A stretch of 64,000 nt of DNA from Arsenophonus sp052171275 (GCA_052171275.1 CM125795.1:434001-498000), one strand, 5' to 3'; numbered from the stretch's first letter, positions 9,089 through 17,685 are shown. Numbers and translations are program-made. The notes: generated by a model from the sequence alone, not told the origin.

Positions 9089-10053
9089 AAGATGAAATCA
9101 TCCTTTTAAAACTTATAAGAATACTTTCTGATGGCACTATATATTCAGACAAACAGTTAAGTGAATTACTTAGCATAAAACGAGTTTATATTAATAAATA
9201 TATTTATATGCTACATAAATTTGGTATTGAGGTTAATACTACTATTCATAATAGTACAAGCTATCAATTTAGCAAAAAAATGGATTTATTAAACTATGAA
9301 CAAATTTATAGTTTAGTAAAAGAAGGAAAAATAATTATAAAACCAATTATAAACTCAACAAACCAATATTTACTTGAATGTATTGATCAATTAAAATCTG
9401 GTGATGTTTGTATTGCTGAATATCAAACTGCTGGTAGAGGTCGCCGAGGTCGATATTGGTTCTCTCCTTTTGGTTGTAATCTTTATTTATCATTATATTG
9501 GTATTTAGAACAAGGACCAGATTCTGTAATGGGATTAAGTTTAGTTATAGCTATTGTTATCGCTGAAAATCTAAATAAAATAAATGGTAGTAATATAAAA
9601 GTTAAATGGCCAAACGATCTATATCTTAATGGGAAAAAACTTGCTGGTATTTTAATTGAAATGATAGTTAAAAATGAAAAAGCAACCAATATTGTTATTG
9701 GTATTGGGCTTAATATTGCAATGAATTATAATTATAAGACATACAATATTAATCAAAGATGGATTAATCTTGAATATGTTGATATTAAAATAGAAAGAAA
9801 TATTATTGTTAGTCAAATTATTTTAGCATTACGTCGTGAATTAGTAAAATTTGAGAAATATGGTATTGCTCCTTTTATTAATCGTTGGCTAACATTGGAT
9901 ATTTTTTTAAATAAAAAAGTAAAGTTACACATTGGTAATCATTTTCAGGTTGGTATCGTGAAAGGAATTAATGAGCAAGGTGCAATTTTATTAGAACAAA
10001 ATGGTGAAACTATTTCCTATATGGATGGTGAGATTTCATTACTGCAGGGTTAG
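9085..10053 (+). CDS. birA: Biotin--protein ligase / biotin operon repressor
   Basis: BirA makes biotinyl-AMP and transfers biotin to the acetyl-CoA carboxylase carrier protein; in enterics it also represses the bio operon. An N-terminal winged-helix region is kept (about residues 1-60), followed by the catalytic domain with GRGRRGR (117-123), WFSPFGCNLYLSL, KWPND (174-178) and GKKLAGILIE, and a C-terminal SH3-like domain. At 322 residues it has the length of the bifunctional enteric protein. Retention of the DNA-binding part suggests that biotin genes may still be regulated somewhere in the genome. ATGA overlap with murB gives translational coupling. Confidence 0.96.
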   Translation: MKDEIILLKLIRILSDGTIYSDKQLSELLSIKRVYINKYIYMLHKFGIEVNTTIHNSTSYQFSKKMDLLNYEQIYSLVKEGKIIIKPIINSTNQYLLECIDQLKSGDVCIAEYQTAGRGRRGRYWFSPFGCNLYLSLYWYLEQGPDSVMGLSLVIAIVIAENLNKINGSNIKVKWPNDLYLNGKKLAGILIEMIVKNEKATNIVIGIGLNIAMNYNYKTYNINQRWINLEYVDIKIERNIIVSQIILALRRELVKFEKYGIAPFINRWLTLDIFLNKKVKLHIGNHFQVGIVKGINEQGAILLEQNGETISYMDGEISLLQG

Positions 10054-10098
10054 TTAAAAGATTTAATTAAAGTTGGATTAATAAATTTAATTTTTAAA

Positions 10099-11055
10099 TT
10101 ATTTTTTTAATTTAATATTCATAATCGAATGATTACAACTTTTTGTTAGTATTAAATTAGCTCTTTCTTTTGTTGGTATTATATTTTTTTTTAAATTTAT
10201 TTTATTAATTTCTTCCCATATTGTTTTAGCTGTTTTAATTGATTCTTTTTGTTTTAATTTAGAGTAATGGTAAAAGTAAGAGTCAGGATTAGAGAAAGAA
10301 CCTTGGCAGAATTTTAAAAATCGATCTACGTACCATTTTTTTAATAAATTTTCTGGAGCATCAACATAAATGGAAAAATCAACAAAATCAGATACAAAAA
10401 CATGATGAGGAGTATATAAGTAATCAATATTGCTTTGTAAAACATTTAGACCTTCTAAAATAAGAATATCAGGTTGCTCAATTAATTGTTTTTTACCAGG
10501 TAAAATATCATAAATAAAATGAGAATATACAGGTGTAGTAATTTTTTTAACACCTGATTTTATATCAGAAAGAAATTTTATTAAACGATGCATATCATAT
10601 GATTCAGGAAATCCTTTTTTCTTCATTATTCCACGATTTTTTAAAATGTGATTTGGATATAAAAAACCATCAGTTGTAATAAGATCAACTTTACGATATA
10701 TTGGCCAACGACTTAATAAAGTCTGTAATAGTCGGGCTGTTGTGCTTTTACCAACCGCAACACTACCTGCAATACCAATAATATAAGGTATTTTAGTGTT
10801 ATTAATACCTAAAAATTGTTCTATAATATTTTTTCTACATATATTTGAACTTATATATAAGTTAAGAAGTCTTGAAATAGGAAGATAAATTTGATTTACT
10901 TCATTCATTGAAATTTTATCATTTATACTCTTTAGTTGCATTAATTCGTTATTTGTTAATAACTCTAGTGGAACAGAATCACGTAATATAGCCCAATCTT
11001 TTCTGTTAAATTTTAAATAAGGAGTTATAAAAAAGTTTTGTTTTTGTTTGATCAT
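10099..11055 (-). CDS. coaA: Pantothenate kinase (type I)
   Basis: CoaA phosphorylates pantothenate with ATP, the first and controlling step of coenzyme A synthesis. The 318-residue product (E. coli 316) has the P-loop GSVAVGKST (97-105). It also has TTDGFLYPN, the segment SYDMHRL, the cluster EGLNVLQ, and the C-terminal family block with LIDFSIYVDA-type residues. It converges on birA with 45 nt between stops, the E. coli arrangement. The kinase implies that pantothenate is made or imported elsewhere. Confidence 0.96.
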   Translation of the reverse strand: MIKQKQNFFITPYLKFNRKDWAILRDSVPLELLTNNELMQLKSINDKISMNEVNQIYLPISRLLNLYISSNICRKNIIEQFLGINNTKIPYIIGIAGSVAVGKSTTARLLQTLLSRWPIYRKVDLITTDGFLYPNHILKNRGIMKKKGFPESYDMHRLIKFLSDIKSGVKKITTPVYSHFIYDILPGKKQLIEQPDILILEGLNVLQSNIDYLYTPHHVFVSDFVDFSIYVDAPENLLKKWYVDRFLKFCQGSFSNPDSYFYHYSKLKQKESIKTAKTIWEEINKINLKKNIIPTKERANLILTKSCNHSIMNIKLKK

Positions 11056-11431
11056 GAGTCAATGATTACTTTTGTATGAGTTACTATAGTCATTGTTTAT
11101 AACAAATAAAAAAATATATTGCATAATAACAATAGAATATTTTATATATTTAAAGTTTTTCTGTTTTATATTCATTAAAAATAATTTAAATTCTTCATTT
11201 TTTATTTTTAAGAATGTAATATTATTGTATAATATAAATTTCTTTTGATAGAAAAAATTTTTTTTAATAAATTAATAAAATAACAATTTATTAAGCATTT
11301 AATATAAAAAACAATGGAAAAGATTAAAATAATTACTTTATTATTTTAATAATAAATGGAATAAATAAAATATTTTATTTTTTTATTTTAAATAGTCCAT
11401 TATTCATATATATAAGTAGAAAATACGTTAT
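11056..11431. other. Intergenic region between coaA and the tRNA cluster
   Basis: No gene is visible in these 376 bp. The stretch should carry the coaA promoter (leftward) and the tRNA promoter (rightward). AT-rich hexamers resembling -10 boxes lie just before the first tRNA (around 11409-11417), but I cannot pick one with confidence. Confidence 0.4.
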
Positions 11432-11504
<73 letters not shown>

Positions 11505-11531
11505 CAGTTAAAATTTTGATAATAATTAAAA

Positions 11532-11616
11532 GGTGGGATTCCCGAGTGGCTAAAGGGAGCAGACTGTAAATCTGTCGTCAGAGACTTCGAAGGTTCGAAT
11601 CCTTCTCCCACTACCA
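11532..11616 (+). tRNA. tyrU: tRNA-Tyr, anticodon GTA
   Basis: This 85-nt class II tRNA has a long variable arm. The acceptor stem GGTGGGA / TCCCACT has one G-T pair at its end. The anticodon stem GCAGA / TCTGT surrounds CTGTAAA, and the T-arm is GAAGG / CCTTC. The CCA end is encoded. It is second in the tRNA cluster. Confidence 0.96.
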
Positions 11617-11713
11617 TAATTTAAATTTAATGTTGGATGTTCGTCTTTAATGTCTTAATCTTAAGAATTTAATGTAAAATTTATAAATTATTATAGTTAA
11701 GTCTTCATGGTAT

Positions 11714-11788
11714 GCGGGCATGGTATAATGGTTATTACTTCAGCCTTCCAAGCTTATAATGCGGGTTCGATTCCCGTTGCCCGCTCCA
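11714..11788 (+). tRNA. glyT: tRNA-Gly, anticodon TCC
   Basis: The acceptor stem GCGGGCA / TGCCCGC, discriminator T and an encoded CCA identify tRNA-Gly(TCC), nearly identical to E. coli glyT. The anticodon stem TCAGC / GCTTA contains one C-T mismatch (11741 against 11755) where E. coli has C-G, a sign of drift that the stem may tolerate. Confidence 0.94.
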
Positions 11789-11794
11789 AAATAT

Positions 11795-11867
11795 GCTGAT
11801 ATAGCTCAGTTGGTAGAGCACACCCTTGGTATGGGTGAGGTCGACAGTTCAAATCTGCCTATCAGCA
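11795..11867 (+). tRNA. thrT: tRNA-Thr, anticodon GGT
   Basis: A 73-nt tRNA with acceptor GCTGATA / TATCAGC and anticodon stem CACCC / GGGTG around TTGGTAT. The T-stem GACAG / CTGCC has one A-C mismatch where E. coli has G-C. The CCA end is replaced by ATA after the discriminator. Only 6 nt separate it from glyT, so both lie on one transcript. In E. coli tufB follows on the same transcript; here it is absent. Confidence 0.94.
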
Positions 11868-12409
11868 ATACTCATGGAACATTTTATTAATTATTATTTG
11901 ATATTTTATATTATAAATTAACCATAATAAGTATATTATCTTTAATTTATTTATAAATAACATTATATAACGATTAATTAAATTTTTTAGAAAAAATATG
12001 ATTTATAAATAAGAAATTTCAAGATAAATATTTATAAATTAAAGTTGATTTAATCAGTTAGTTTTATTTTTTTAAAAAATAAAACTAAAGTAATCATTAG
12101 TATTATTATCGAAAACTCATATCATTAATATTTTAAAATTTTAAATAAATTAATAATTTTTTATAGAAATAAATAAAAATTTAATCATCATAATTTATTT
12201 ATTTATATGAAAGTACGAGTAAGAAATAAATTATATATAATTTTTTTAATTTTTAATTAGAAAAATTCTATAGATAGATTATATAAAATAGTAATCATTT
12301 ACTTAAATAATTATTTATATATGAATAATTATTATTTTTTTAAATTTAAATATTTTTTATTGTATAAAGATGTTATAAATAAATTTTTATGTATTTTTTT
12401 ATCCTTTAC
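11868..12409. other. Non-coding gap at the position of tufB
   Basis: No part of an EF-Tu gene or any other gene can be recognised. E. coli has tufB immediately after thrT, while here the next gene is rpsJ of the S10 operon. One long palindrome (12058-12088) is the only structure of note. Confidence 0.55.
12058..12088. terminator. 15-bp palindromic hairpin after tRNA cluster
   Basis: TTAGTTTTATTTTTT (12058-12072) is perfectly inverted at 12074-12088; in practice the stem would have about 13 bp and a 5-nt loop. The U-rich arm could terminate the tRNA transcript 190 nt after thrT. GC content is very low, so efficiency is uncertain. Confidence 0.35.
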
Positions 12410-12437
12410 TTGCTATTTTTTTATAATTATATATAAT
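12410..12437 (+). promoter_or_regulatory. Candidate S10 operon promoter
   Basis: TTGCTA (12410-12415) and TATAAT (12432-12437) are separated by 16 bp. Transcription from here would give an rpsJ leader of about 180 nt, very close to the known 172-nt E. coli S10 leader. Because the background is AT-rich, the match alone is weak; the leader length is the better argument. Confidence 0.45.
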
Positions 12438-12544
12438 AAATAAATTATTTAATTTATTTATTTGTGTTAGTAAAAGTTATATAAAAAGTACTTAAACTAA
12501 ATTAAAAATAAAATCTTTAATGTTTAAGATTATTATTAGAAAAG

Positions 12545-12585
12545 TTACCACTCTTTTATTAAATGATATTATAGAGTGAAAGTAA
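12545..12585 (+). promoter_or_regulatory. Hairpin in S10 leader, possible L4-control remnant
   Basis: CACTCT (12549-12554) pairs with AGAGTG (12573-12578), extended by TTAC / GTAA (12545-12548 and 12582-12585) past an AAA bulge. In E. coli, leader hairpins mediate autoregulation by ribosomal protein L4. This hairpin sits about 40 nt before rpsJ. Homology to a specific E. coli hairpin is not shown. Confidence 0.35.
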
Positions 12586-12623
12586 TATTTTATGTTTATA
12601 AAATAGTTGGAGCTCTAGGCCTC

Positions 12624-12935
12624 ATGCAGAACCAAAGAATTCGTATTCGTTTAAAAGCTTTTGATCATCGTTTAATTGATCAATCAACTACAGAAATTGT
12701 TGAAACTGCTAAGCGCACAGGTGCTCAAGTACGTGGCCCGATCCCTTTACCAACACGTAAAGAACGTTTTACAGTTCTAATTTCACCGCATGTTAATAAA
12801 GATGCACGTGATCAGTATGAAATTCGTACTCATAAGCGTTTAGTCGATATTGTTGAACCGACTGAGAAAACTGTTGATGCTTTAATGCGTTTAGACCTAG
12901 CTGCTGGTGTGGATGTTCAAATTAGCCTTGGTTGA
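12624..12935 (+). CDS. rpsJ: 30S ribosomal protein S10
   Basis: S10 is a head protein of the small subunit and also NusE in antitermination complexes. From MQNQRIRIRLKAF onward the 103-residue protein is almost identical to E. coli S10. A longer in-frame start at 12576 adds 16 unrelated residues, so I prefer ATG 12624. The TTGGAG 17-12 nt before it matches the E. coli rpsJ ribosome-binding region. It is first gene of the complete 11-gene S10 operon. Confidence 0.97.
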   Translation: MQNQRIRIRLKAFDHRLIDQSTTEIVETAKRTGAQVRGPIPLPTRKERFTVLISPHVNKDARDQYEIRTHKRLVDIVEPTEKTVDALMRLDLAAGVDVQISLG

Positions 12936-12975
12936 TTCAATTAAATAAAACGAGTGGAATTAAAAGGTTAAAATA

Positions 12976-13605
12976 ATGATTGGTTTAGTTGGCAAAAAAA
13001 TAGGAATGACACGTATTTTTACTGAAAATGGTATTTCTATTCCAATAACTGTTATTGAAATAGAAAGTAATCGAGTGACTCAGATTAAAAATATAAAAAC
13101 AGATGGTTATAATGCAATTCAGGTTACAACTGGTAATAAAAAAGCAAATCGTATAAAAAAATCTGAAGCTGGGCATTTTGCTAAATTTGGTATCAAAGCC
13201 GGCCGCATTCTACGTGAATTTCATATTAGTGAAAATGAAAAATTTATAGTAGGTCAAAACATTAATGTTGAAATTTTTTCTGAAGTTAAGAAAGTTGATG
13301 TTACTGGTATCTCTAAAGGTAAAGGTTTCTCTGGTACAGTTAAACGTTGGAATTTTCGCACTCAAGACGCTACTCATGGTAATTCTTTATCACATCGTGC
13401 TCCAGGTTCTATCGGTCAAAACCAAACTCCAGGTAAAGTATTTAAAGGTAAAAAAATGGCAGGTCAATTAGGTAATGAACGTGTAACCATTCAAAATTTA
13501 AATATAATACGTATTGATTCTAAGCGTAATTTGTTGTTGGTTAAAGGTTCTGTTCCAGGTACAACTGGAAGTGATTTAATTATAAAACCTGCTATTAAGA
13601 TATAA
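12976..13605 (+). CDS. rplC: 50S ribosomal protein L3
   Basis: L3 is an early assembly protein of the large subunit whose long loop reaches toward the peptidyl transferase centre. The 209-residue length equals that of E. coli, and the loop region with GNSLSHRAPGSIGQNQTPGK is conserved, including the Gln that is N5-methylated in enterics. An AAGG element precedes the ATG. It is second in the S10 operon, 40 nt after rpsJ. Confidence 0.97.
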   Translation: MIGLVGKKIGMTRIFTENGISIPITVIEIESNRVTQIKNIKTDGYNAIQVTTGNKKANRIKKSEAGHFAKFGIKAGRILREFHISENEKFIVGQNINVEIFSEVKKVDVTGISKGKGFSGTVKRWNFRTQDATHGNSLSHRAPGSIGQNQTPGKVFKGKKMAGQLGNERVTIQNLNIIRIDSKRNLLLVKGSVPGTTGSDLIIKPAIKI

Positions 13606-13622
13606 TCTTGGAGAAACAAAGA

Positions 13623-14228
13623 ATGGAATTGTTAACGAAAGACTCAAAAAATGTTATAAGTCTTTCTGAAACCATCTTCGGACGCGATTTTAATGAATCG
13701 CTTATCCATCAAGTAGTTGTTGCATATGCAGCTGGAGCTCGTCAAGGTACTCGTGCTCAAAAAACTCGTGCTGAAGTTTCAGGTTCTGGTAAAAAACCAT
13801 GGCGTCAAAAAGGTACTGGTCGTGCACGAGCTGGTTCAGTTAAGAGTCCAATATGGCGTTCTGGTGGTGTAACTTTCGCTGCTAAACCACAGGATCATAG
13901 TCAAAAAGTAAATAAAAAGATGTATCGTGGTGCACTGAAAAGTATTTTATCTGAATTAATACGTCAAGATCGCTTTATCGTTGTCGAAAAATTTATTTTA
14001 AAAGAAGCAAAAACAAAGTTTTTAGTCCAAAAATTAAAGAAAATGACTCTTGATAATGTATTGATTATTTTAACTAACATTGAAGAAAAATTGTTTTTAG
14101 CAGCTCGTAATTTATATAAAGTTGATATTTGTAATGCGATAGATATTAACCCTCTTAGTTTAGTTGCTTTTAATAAAATAATTATAACTGTTGATGCTGT
14201 GAAGCAAATTGAGGAAATATTAGGATGA
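13623..14228 (+). CDS. rplD: 50S ribosomal protein L4
   Basis: L4 lines the peptide exit tunnel and in enterics represses its own operon. The start at ATG 13623 (MELLTKDSKN) fits the E. coli N-terminus; the upstream TTG at 13608 belongs to the TTGGAGAAA ribosome-binding site. The protein is 201 residues, and the tunnel loop KKPWRQKGTGRARAGS is conserved. Its stop overlaps the rplW start (ATGA), indicating coupling. Confidence 0.97.
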   Translation: MELLTKDSKNVISLSETIFGRDFNESLIHQVVVAYAAGARQGTRAQKTRAEVSGSGKKPWRQKGTGRARAGSVKSPIWRSGGVTFAAKPQDHSQKVNKKMYRGALKSILSELIRQDRFIVVEKFILKEAKTKFLVQKLKKMTLDNVLIILTNIEEKLFLAARNLYKVDICNAIDINPLSLVAFNKIIITVDAVKQIEEILG

Positions 14229-14527
14229 TTCATGAAGAATACATATTAAAAATATTACGTGCTCCACATGTCTCTGAAAAAGCTTCTACAACAATGGAAA
14301 AAAATAATACAATTGTACTTAAAGTAGCAAAGTATTCAACTAAAGCAGAAATTAAAGATGCTGTACAAAAAATATTCGAAGTTGAAGTAAGTAGTATAAA
14401 TACTTTAATAGTTAAAGGTAAAATAAAGCGTCATGGTAAAAAAATTGGTTGTCGTAAGGACTGGAAAAAATCTTATGTTTCTTTAAAAAAAGGTCAAAAT
14501 ATAGATTTAATTGCTGGTGTAGAGTAA
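14225..14527 (+). CDS. rplW: 50S ribosomal protein L23
   Basis: L23 sits at the exit of the peptide tunnel and is the docking site for trigger factor and SRP. The 100-residue product equals the E. coli length, and the start ILKILRAPHVSEKAS block is conserved. It overlaps rplD by four bases, so ribosomes probably move directly from one gene to the next. Confidence 0.96.
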   Translation: MIHEEYILKILRAPHVSEKASTTMEKNNTIVLKVAKYSTKAEIKDAVQKIFEVEVSSINTLIVKGKIKRHGKKIGCRKDWKKSYVSLKKGQNIDLIAGVE

Positions 14528-14554
14528 GTTTAGTTGAATGGAGAAGTAAGAATA

Positions 14555-15379
14555 ATGGTAGTTATTAAATCAAAACCTACATCTCCAGGTCGCCGACATG
14601 TAGTTAAAGTGATTAATCCTGAACTTTATAAAGGTAAACCTTATGCTTTTTTGTTAAAAAAAAATAATAAAACTGGTGGTCGTAATAACAACGGGCGTAT
14701 TACTACGCGCCATATTGGCGGTGGTCATAAACATCATTATCGCATAATTGATTTTAAACGCAATAAGGATGGTATTCCTGGCACTATAGAGCGTTTAGAG
14801 TATGATCCAAATCGTTCTGCAAATATTGCATTAGTTATCTATAAGGATGGAGAGCGGCGTTATATTTTAGCGTCAAAAGGTTTAAAAGTAGGAGATGAAA
14901 TTCAATCTGGTCCAAATGTAGAAATTAAAACAGGTAATACTTTGCCTATGAGTAATATTCCTATTGGTTCAATGGTTCATAATGTTGAGATTAAACCAGG
15001 TAAAGGAGGTCAACTTGCTAGATCAGCTGGTACTTATGTGCAAATTGTTGCACGAGATAGTAGTTGTGTAACTATTCGTTTGCGTTCTGGTGAAATGCGT
15101 AAAATATTTTCTAATAGTCGTGCTACATTAGGTGAAGTTGGTAATTCTGAGCATATGTTACGTGTTTTAGGTAAAGCTGGTGCTATACGTTGGCGCGGTA
15201 TACGTCCTACTGTTCGAGGTACAGCAATGAATCCAGTAGATCATCCACATGGTGGTGGTGAAGGTCGTAATTTTGGTAAACATCCAGTAACACCTTGGGG
15301 AATTCAAACAAAAGGTAAGAAAACACGTAGAAATAAACGTACTGATAAATATATAGTACGTAACCGTTCAAAAAAATAA
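14555..15379 (+). CDS. rplB: 50S ribosomal protein L2
   Basis: L2 bridges the subunits and is needed for peptidyl transferase activity. The start at ATG 14555 (MVVIKSKPTSPGRRH) follows the family; the upstream ATG at 14534 overlaps the ribosome-binding GGAG. The 274-residue protein keeps the NPVDHPHGGGEGR segment with the functionally important His. It is fifth gene of the S10 operon. Confidence 0.97.
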   Translation: MVVIKSKPTSPGRRHVVKVINPELYKGKPYAFLLKKNNKTGGRNNNGRITTRHIGGGHKHHYRIIDFKRNKDGIPGTIERLEYDPNRSANIALVIYKDGERRYILASKGLKVGDEIQSGPNVEIKTGNTLPMSNIPIGSMVHNVEIKPGKGGQLARSAGTYVQIVARDSSCVTIRLRSGEMRKIFSNSRATLGEVGNSEHMLRVLGKAGAIRWRGIRPTVRGTAMNPVDHPHGGGEGRNFGKHPVTPWGIQTKGKKTRRNKRTDKYIVRNRSKK

Positions 15380-15393
15380 TTAGAGGATAAACC

Positions 15394-15672
15394 ATGCCGC
15401 GTTCTCTTAAAAAAGGTCCTTTTATTGACCTACATTTACTGAATAAGGTAGAGAAAGCAGTGGAAAGAGGTGATAAAAAACCTCTTAAGACTTGGTCTCG
15501 TCGTTCAACAATTTTTCCTAATATGATCGGTTTGACCATTACCATCCATAATGGACGTTATCATCTTCCAGTTTATATTACTGATGAAATGGTTGGTCAT
15601 AAATTAGGTGAATTTGCACCTACACGTACTTATCGAAGCCATATGGCAGATAAAAAAGTAAAGAAACGTTAA
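15394..15672 (+). CDS. rpsS: 30S ribosomal protein S19
   Basis: S19 is in the head of the small subunit next to S13 and the A-site finger contact. The 92 residues match E. coli end to end (MPRSLKKGPFID at the start, HLGEFAPTRTY-type block near the end as KLGEFAPTRTYRSH). AGAGGA precedes the ATG. Confidence 0.97.
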   Translation: MPRSLKKGPFIDLHLLNKVEKAVERGDKKPLKTWSRRSTIFPNMIGLTITIHNGRYHLPVYITDEMVGHKLGEFAPTRTYRSHMADKKVKKR

Positions 15673-15690
15673 GGGTTAATATAAAAAGAG

Positions 15691-16023
15691 ATGGAAACTA
15701 TTGCTATTCATCGCCATGCTCGTTCTTCTGCTCAGAAGATTCGTTTAATCGTTGATCTAATTCGCGGTAAAAAAGTATTGCAAGCGCTTGAAATTCTCAA
15801 TTATACGAATAAGAAAGCTACCAAATTAGTAAAGAAAGTGCTTAAATCTGCTATTGCTAACGCTGAACATAATGATGGTTCTGATATTGATAATTTAAAA
15901 ATTAAAAAAATTTTCGTTAACGAAGGTTCAACTATGAAACGCGTTATGCCTCGTGCAAAAGGTCGAGCAGATCGAATTTTAAAGAGAACTAGCCACATTA
16001 CTATAGTTGTTTCCGATTACTAA
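15691..16023 (+). CDS. rplV: 50S ribosomal protein L22
   Basis: L22 lines the peptide tunnel opposite L4 with a long hairpin. That hairpin is kept: GSTMKRVMPRAKGRADRI near residues 80-97. Full length is 110 residues, as in E. coli. It lies 18 nt after rpsS in the S10 operon. Confidence 0.97.
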   Translation: METIAIHRHARSSAQKIRLIVDLIRGKKVLQALEILNYTNKKATKLVKKVLKSAIANAEHNDGSDIDNLKIKKIFVNEGSTMKRVMPRAKGRADRILKRTSHITIVVSDY

Positions 16024-16044
16024 AAAAACCCTTGGAGATTAACA

Positions 16045-16752
16045 ATGGGTCAAAAAGTACATCCTAATGGTATTCGCCTCGGTATAGTTAAACCCTGGAA
16101 TTCTACTTGGTATGCAAATAAAAAAGAATTTGCTGCAAATTTAGAAAGTGATTTCAAAGTACGTCGATTTTTGAATAAAGAACTCGTAAAGGCATCTATT
16201 TCGCGTATTGTTATTGAACGTCCTGCAAAAAGTATTCGAGTAACTATTCATAGTGCTCGTCCTGGTATTGTTATTGGTAAAAAAGGAGAAGATGTTGAAA
16301 AGTTACGTAAGATAATAGCAGATATTGCTTGTGTTCCTGCGCAAATTAATATTACTGAAGTACGTAAGCCAGAACTTGATGCTAAATTAGTTTCTGATAG
16401 CATTGCTTCACAATTAGAGCGTCGAGTTATGTTTCGTCGAGCTATGAAACGTGCAGTACAAAATGCTATGCGTTTAGGTGCAAAAGGTATAAAAGTAGAA
16501 GTTAGTGGCCGTCTAGGCGGAGCTGAAATTGCGAGAACTGAATGGTATCGTGAAGGTCGTGTACCGTTACACACGTTGCGTGCTGACATTGATTACAATA
16601 CTGCAGAAGCATATACTACTTATGGTGTTCTTGGTATTAAAGTATGGATTTTTAAAGGCGAGATATTGGGTGGTATATCGACTACTGAACAAATAGTAGA
16701 GAAACCTCCTATAATTCAATCTAAAAAACAACAGCGTAAAGCTCGTAAGTAA
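16045..16752 (+). CDS. rpsC: 30S ribosomal protein S3
   Basis: S3 surrounds the mRNA entry channel with S4 and S5 and has helicase-related KH folds. The 235-residue product contains the N-terminal MGQKVHPNGIRLG, the KH motif VIGKKGEDVEKLR, and the C-terminal domain with VSGRLGGAEIARTEW. The basic tail is as in enterics. CTTGGAG precedes its start. Confidence 0.97.
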   Translation: MGQKVHPNGIRLGIVKPWNSTWYANKKEFAANLESDFKVRRFLNKELVKASISRIVIERPAKSIRVTIHSARPGIVIGKKGEDVEKLRKIIADIACVPAQINITEVRKPELDAKLVSDSIASQLERRVMFRRAMKRAVQNAMRLGAKGIKVEVSGRLGGAEIARTEWYREGRVPLHTLRADIDYNTAEAYTTYGVLGIKVWIFKGEILGGISTTEQIVEKPPIIQSKKQQRKARK

Positions 16753-16764
16753 GGAGACTCGCTG

Positions 16765-17175
16765 ATGTTACAACCAAAACGTACGAAATTCCGTAAAATG
16801 CACAAAGGTCGTAATCGCGGTTTAGCTACGGGTACGGATGTTAGCTTCGGAATTTTTGGTCTAAAAGCAATAAATCGTGGACGTTTAACGTCACGTCAAA
16901 TTGAAGCAGCTCGCCGTGCTATGACTCGCGCAATCAAGCGTCAGGGTAAAATTTGGATTCGTGTGTTTCCAGATAAACCGATTACACAAAAGCCACTTGA
17001 AGTAAGAATGGGCAAAGGTAAAGGTAATGTGGAATACTGGGTTGCTATGATCCAACCTGGTAAAGTTCTTTATGAAATGGATGGTATTCCAGAAATACTA
17101 GCTCATGAAGCATTTAAATTAGCAGCAGCAAAACTCCCTATTAAAACTATTTTTATAACTAAGGCAATAATTTAA
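16765..17175 (+). CDS. rplP: 50S ribosomal protein L16
   Basis: L16 organises the A-site region of the large subunit. The 136-residue protein has the E. coli length and the conserved start MLQPKRTKFRKMHKGRNRG. The Arg hydroxylated in E. coli lies in the kept GKGKGNVEYWVA region. Its TAA overlaps the rpmC ATG by one base (TAATG). Confidence 0.97.
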   Translation: MLQPKRTKFRKMHKGRNRGLATGTDVSFGIFGLKAINRGRLTSRQIEAARRAMTRAIKRQGKIWIRVFPDKPITQKPLEVRMGKGKGNVEYWVAMIQPGKVLYEMDGIPEILAHEAFKLAAAKLPIKTIFITKAII

Positions 17176-17381
17176 TGAAAGCAAAAGAGTTGCGCCTAAA
17201 AAACGTTGAAGAGTTAAATACTGAATTGCTTAATCTATTGCGTGAACAATTTAATTTAAGTATGCAACTAGGAAGTGGAAAGCTTCAACAATTTCATTTG
17301 TTAAAACTATTACGACGAGATATTGCACGAATTAAGACATTAATATCTGAAAAGAAAAGGAGTACATATTATAATGAATGA
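17175..17381 (+). CDS. rpmC: 50S ribosomal protein L29
   Basis: L29 is a small two-helix protein next to L23 at the tunnel exit. Residues 1-58 align with E. coli L29. The C-terminus differs: instead of ending after EKAGA-like residues it runs on to 68 residues (EKKRSTYYNE) and overlaps rpsQ by 8 nt. The extra codons pass through the rpsQ ribosome-binding site AAAGGAG. The tail is likely a consequence of stop-codon loss and probably harmless. Confidence 0.93.
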   Translation: MKAKELRLKNVEELNTELLNLLREQFNLSMQLGSGKLQQFHLLKLLRRDIARIKTLISEKKRSTYYNE

Positions 17382-17628
17382 TAAAATACGTACTTTGCAA
17401 GGTCGTGTAACTAGTGATAAAATGGATAAATCTATTGTCGTTTCTATTGAGCGTATTGTTAAACATCCTTTATATGGAAAATTTATTCGACGTACAACTA
17501 AATTACATGTACATGATGAGAATAATGAATGTAGTATCGATGATTTAGTAGAAATCTGCGAAACTCGCCCGATATCCAAAACGAAATCATGGATGCTTGT
17601 TCGTATTATAGAAAAAGCTGTTTTTTAA
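17374..17628 (+). CDS. rpsQ: 30S ribosomal protein S17
   Basis: S17 is a primary 16S-binding protein with an OB fold. The 84 residues equal the E. coli length, with the conserved KTLQGRV-like start (KIRTLQGRVTSDKMDKS) and YGKFIRRTTKLHVHDE. It is last gene of the S10 operon; its start lies inside the end of rpmC. Confidence 0.96.
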   Translation: MNDKIRTLQGRVTSDKMDKSIVVSIERIVKHPLYGKFIRRTTKLHVHDENNECSIDDLVEICETRPISKTKSWMLVRIIEKAVF

Positions 17629-17663
17629 TGTAAAAGTTATTTTATCTATTTATATTAATGATC

Positions 17664-17685
17664 TGATGTTATAATTATCACATCA
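17664..17685 (+). terminator. Weak hairpin between S10 and spc operons
   Basis: TGATGT (17664-17669) pairs with ACATCA (17680-17685) over a 10-nt loop, about 35 nt after the rpsQ stop. No T-tract follows, so it may attenuate rather than stop transcription. A second small stem, TCCTA / TAGGA, follows at about 17690-17702. Confidence 0.3.

Noticed and set aside
12576..12623. Longer N-terminus of S10
   Set aside because: The extra 16 residues have no counterpart in S10 and cover the conserved ribosome-binding site.
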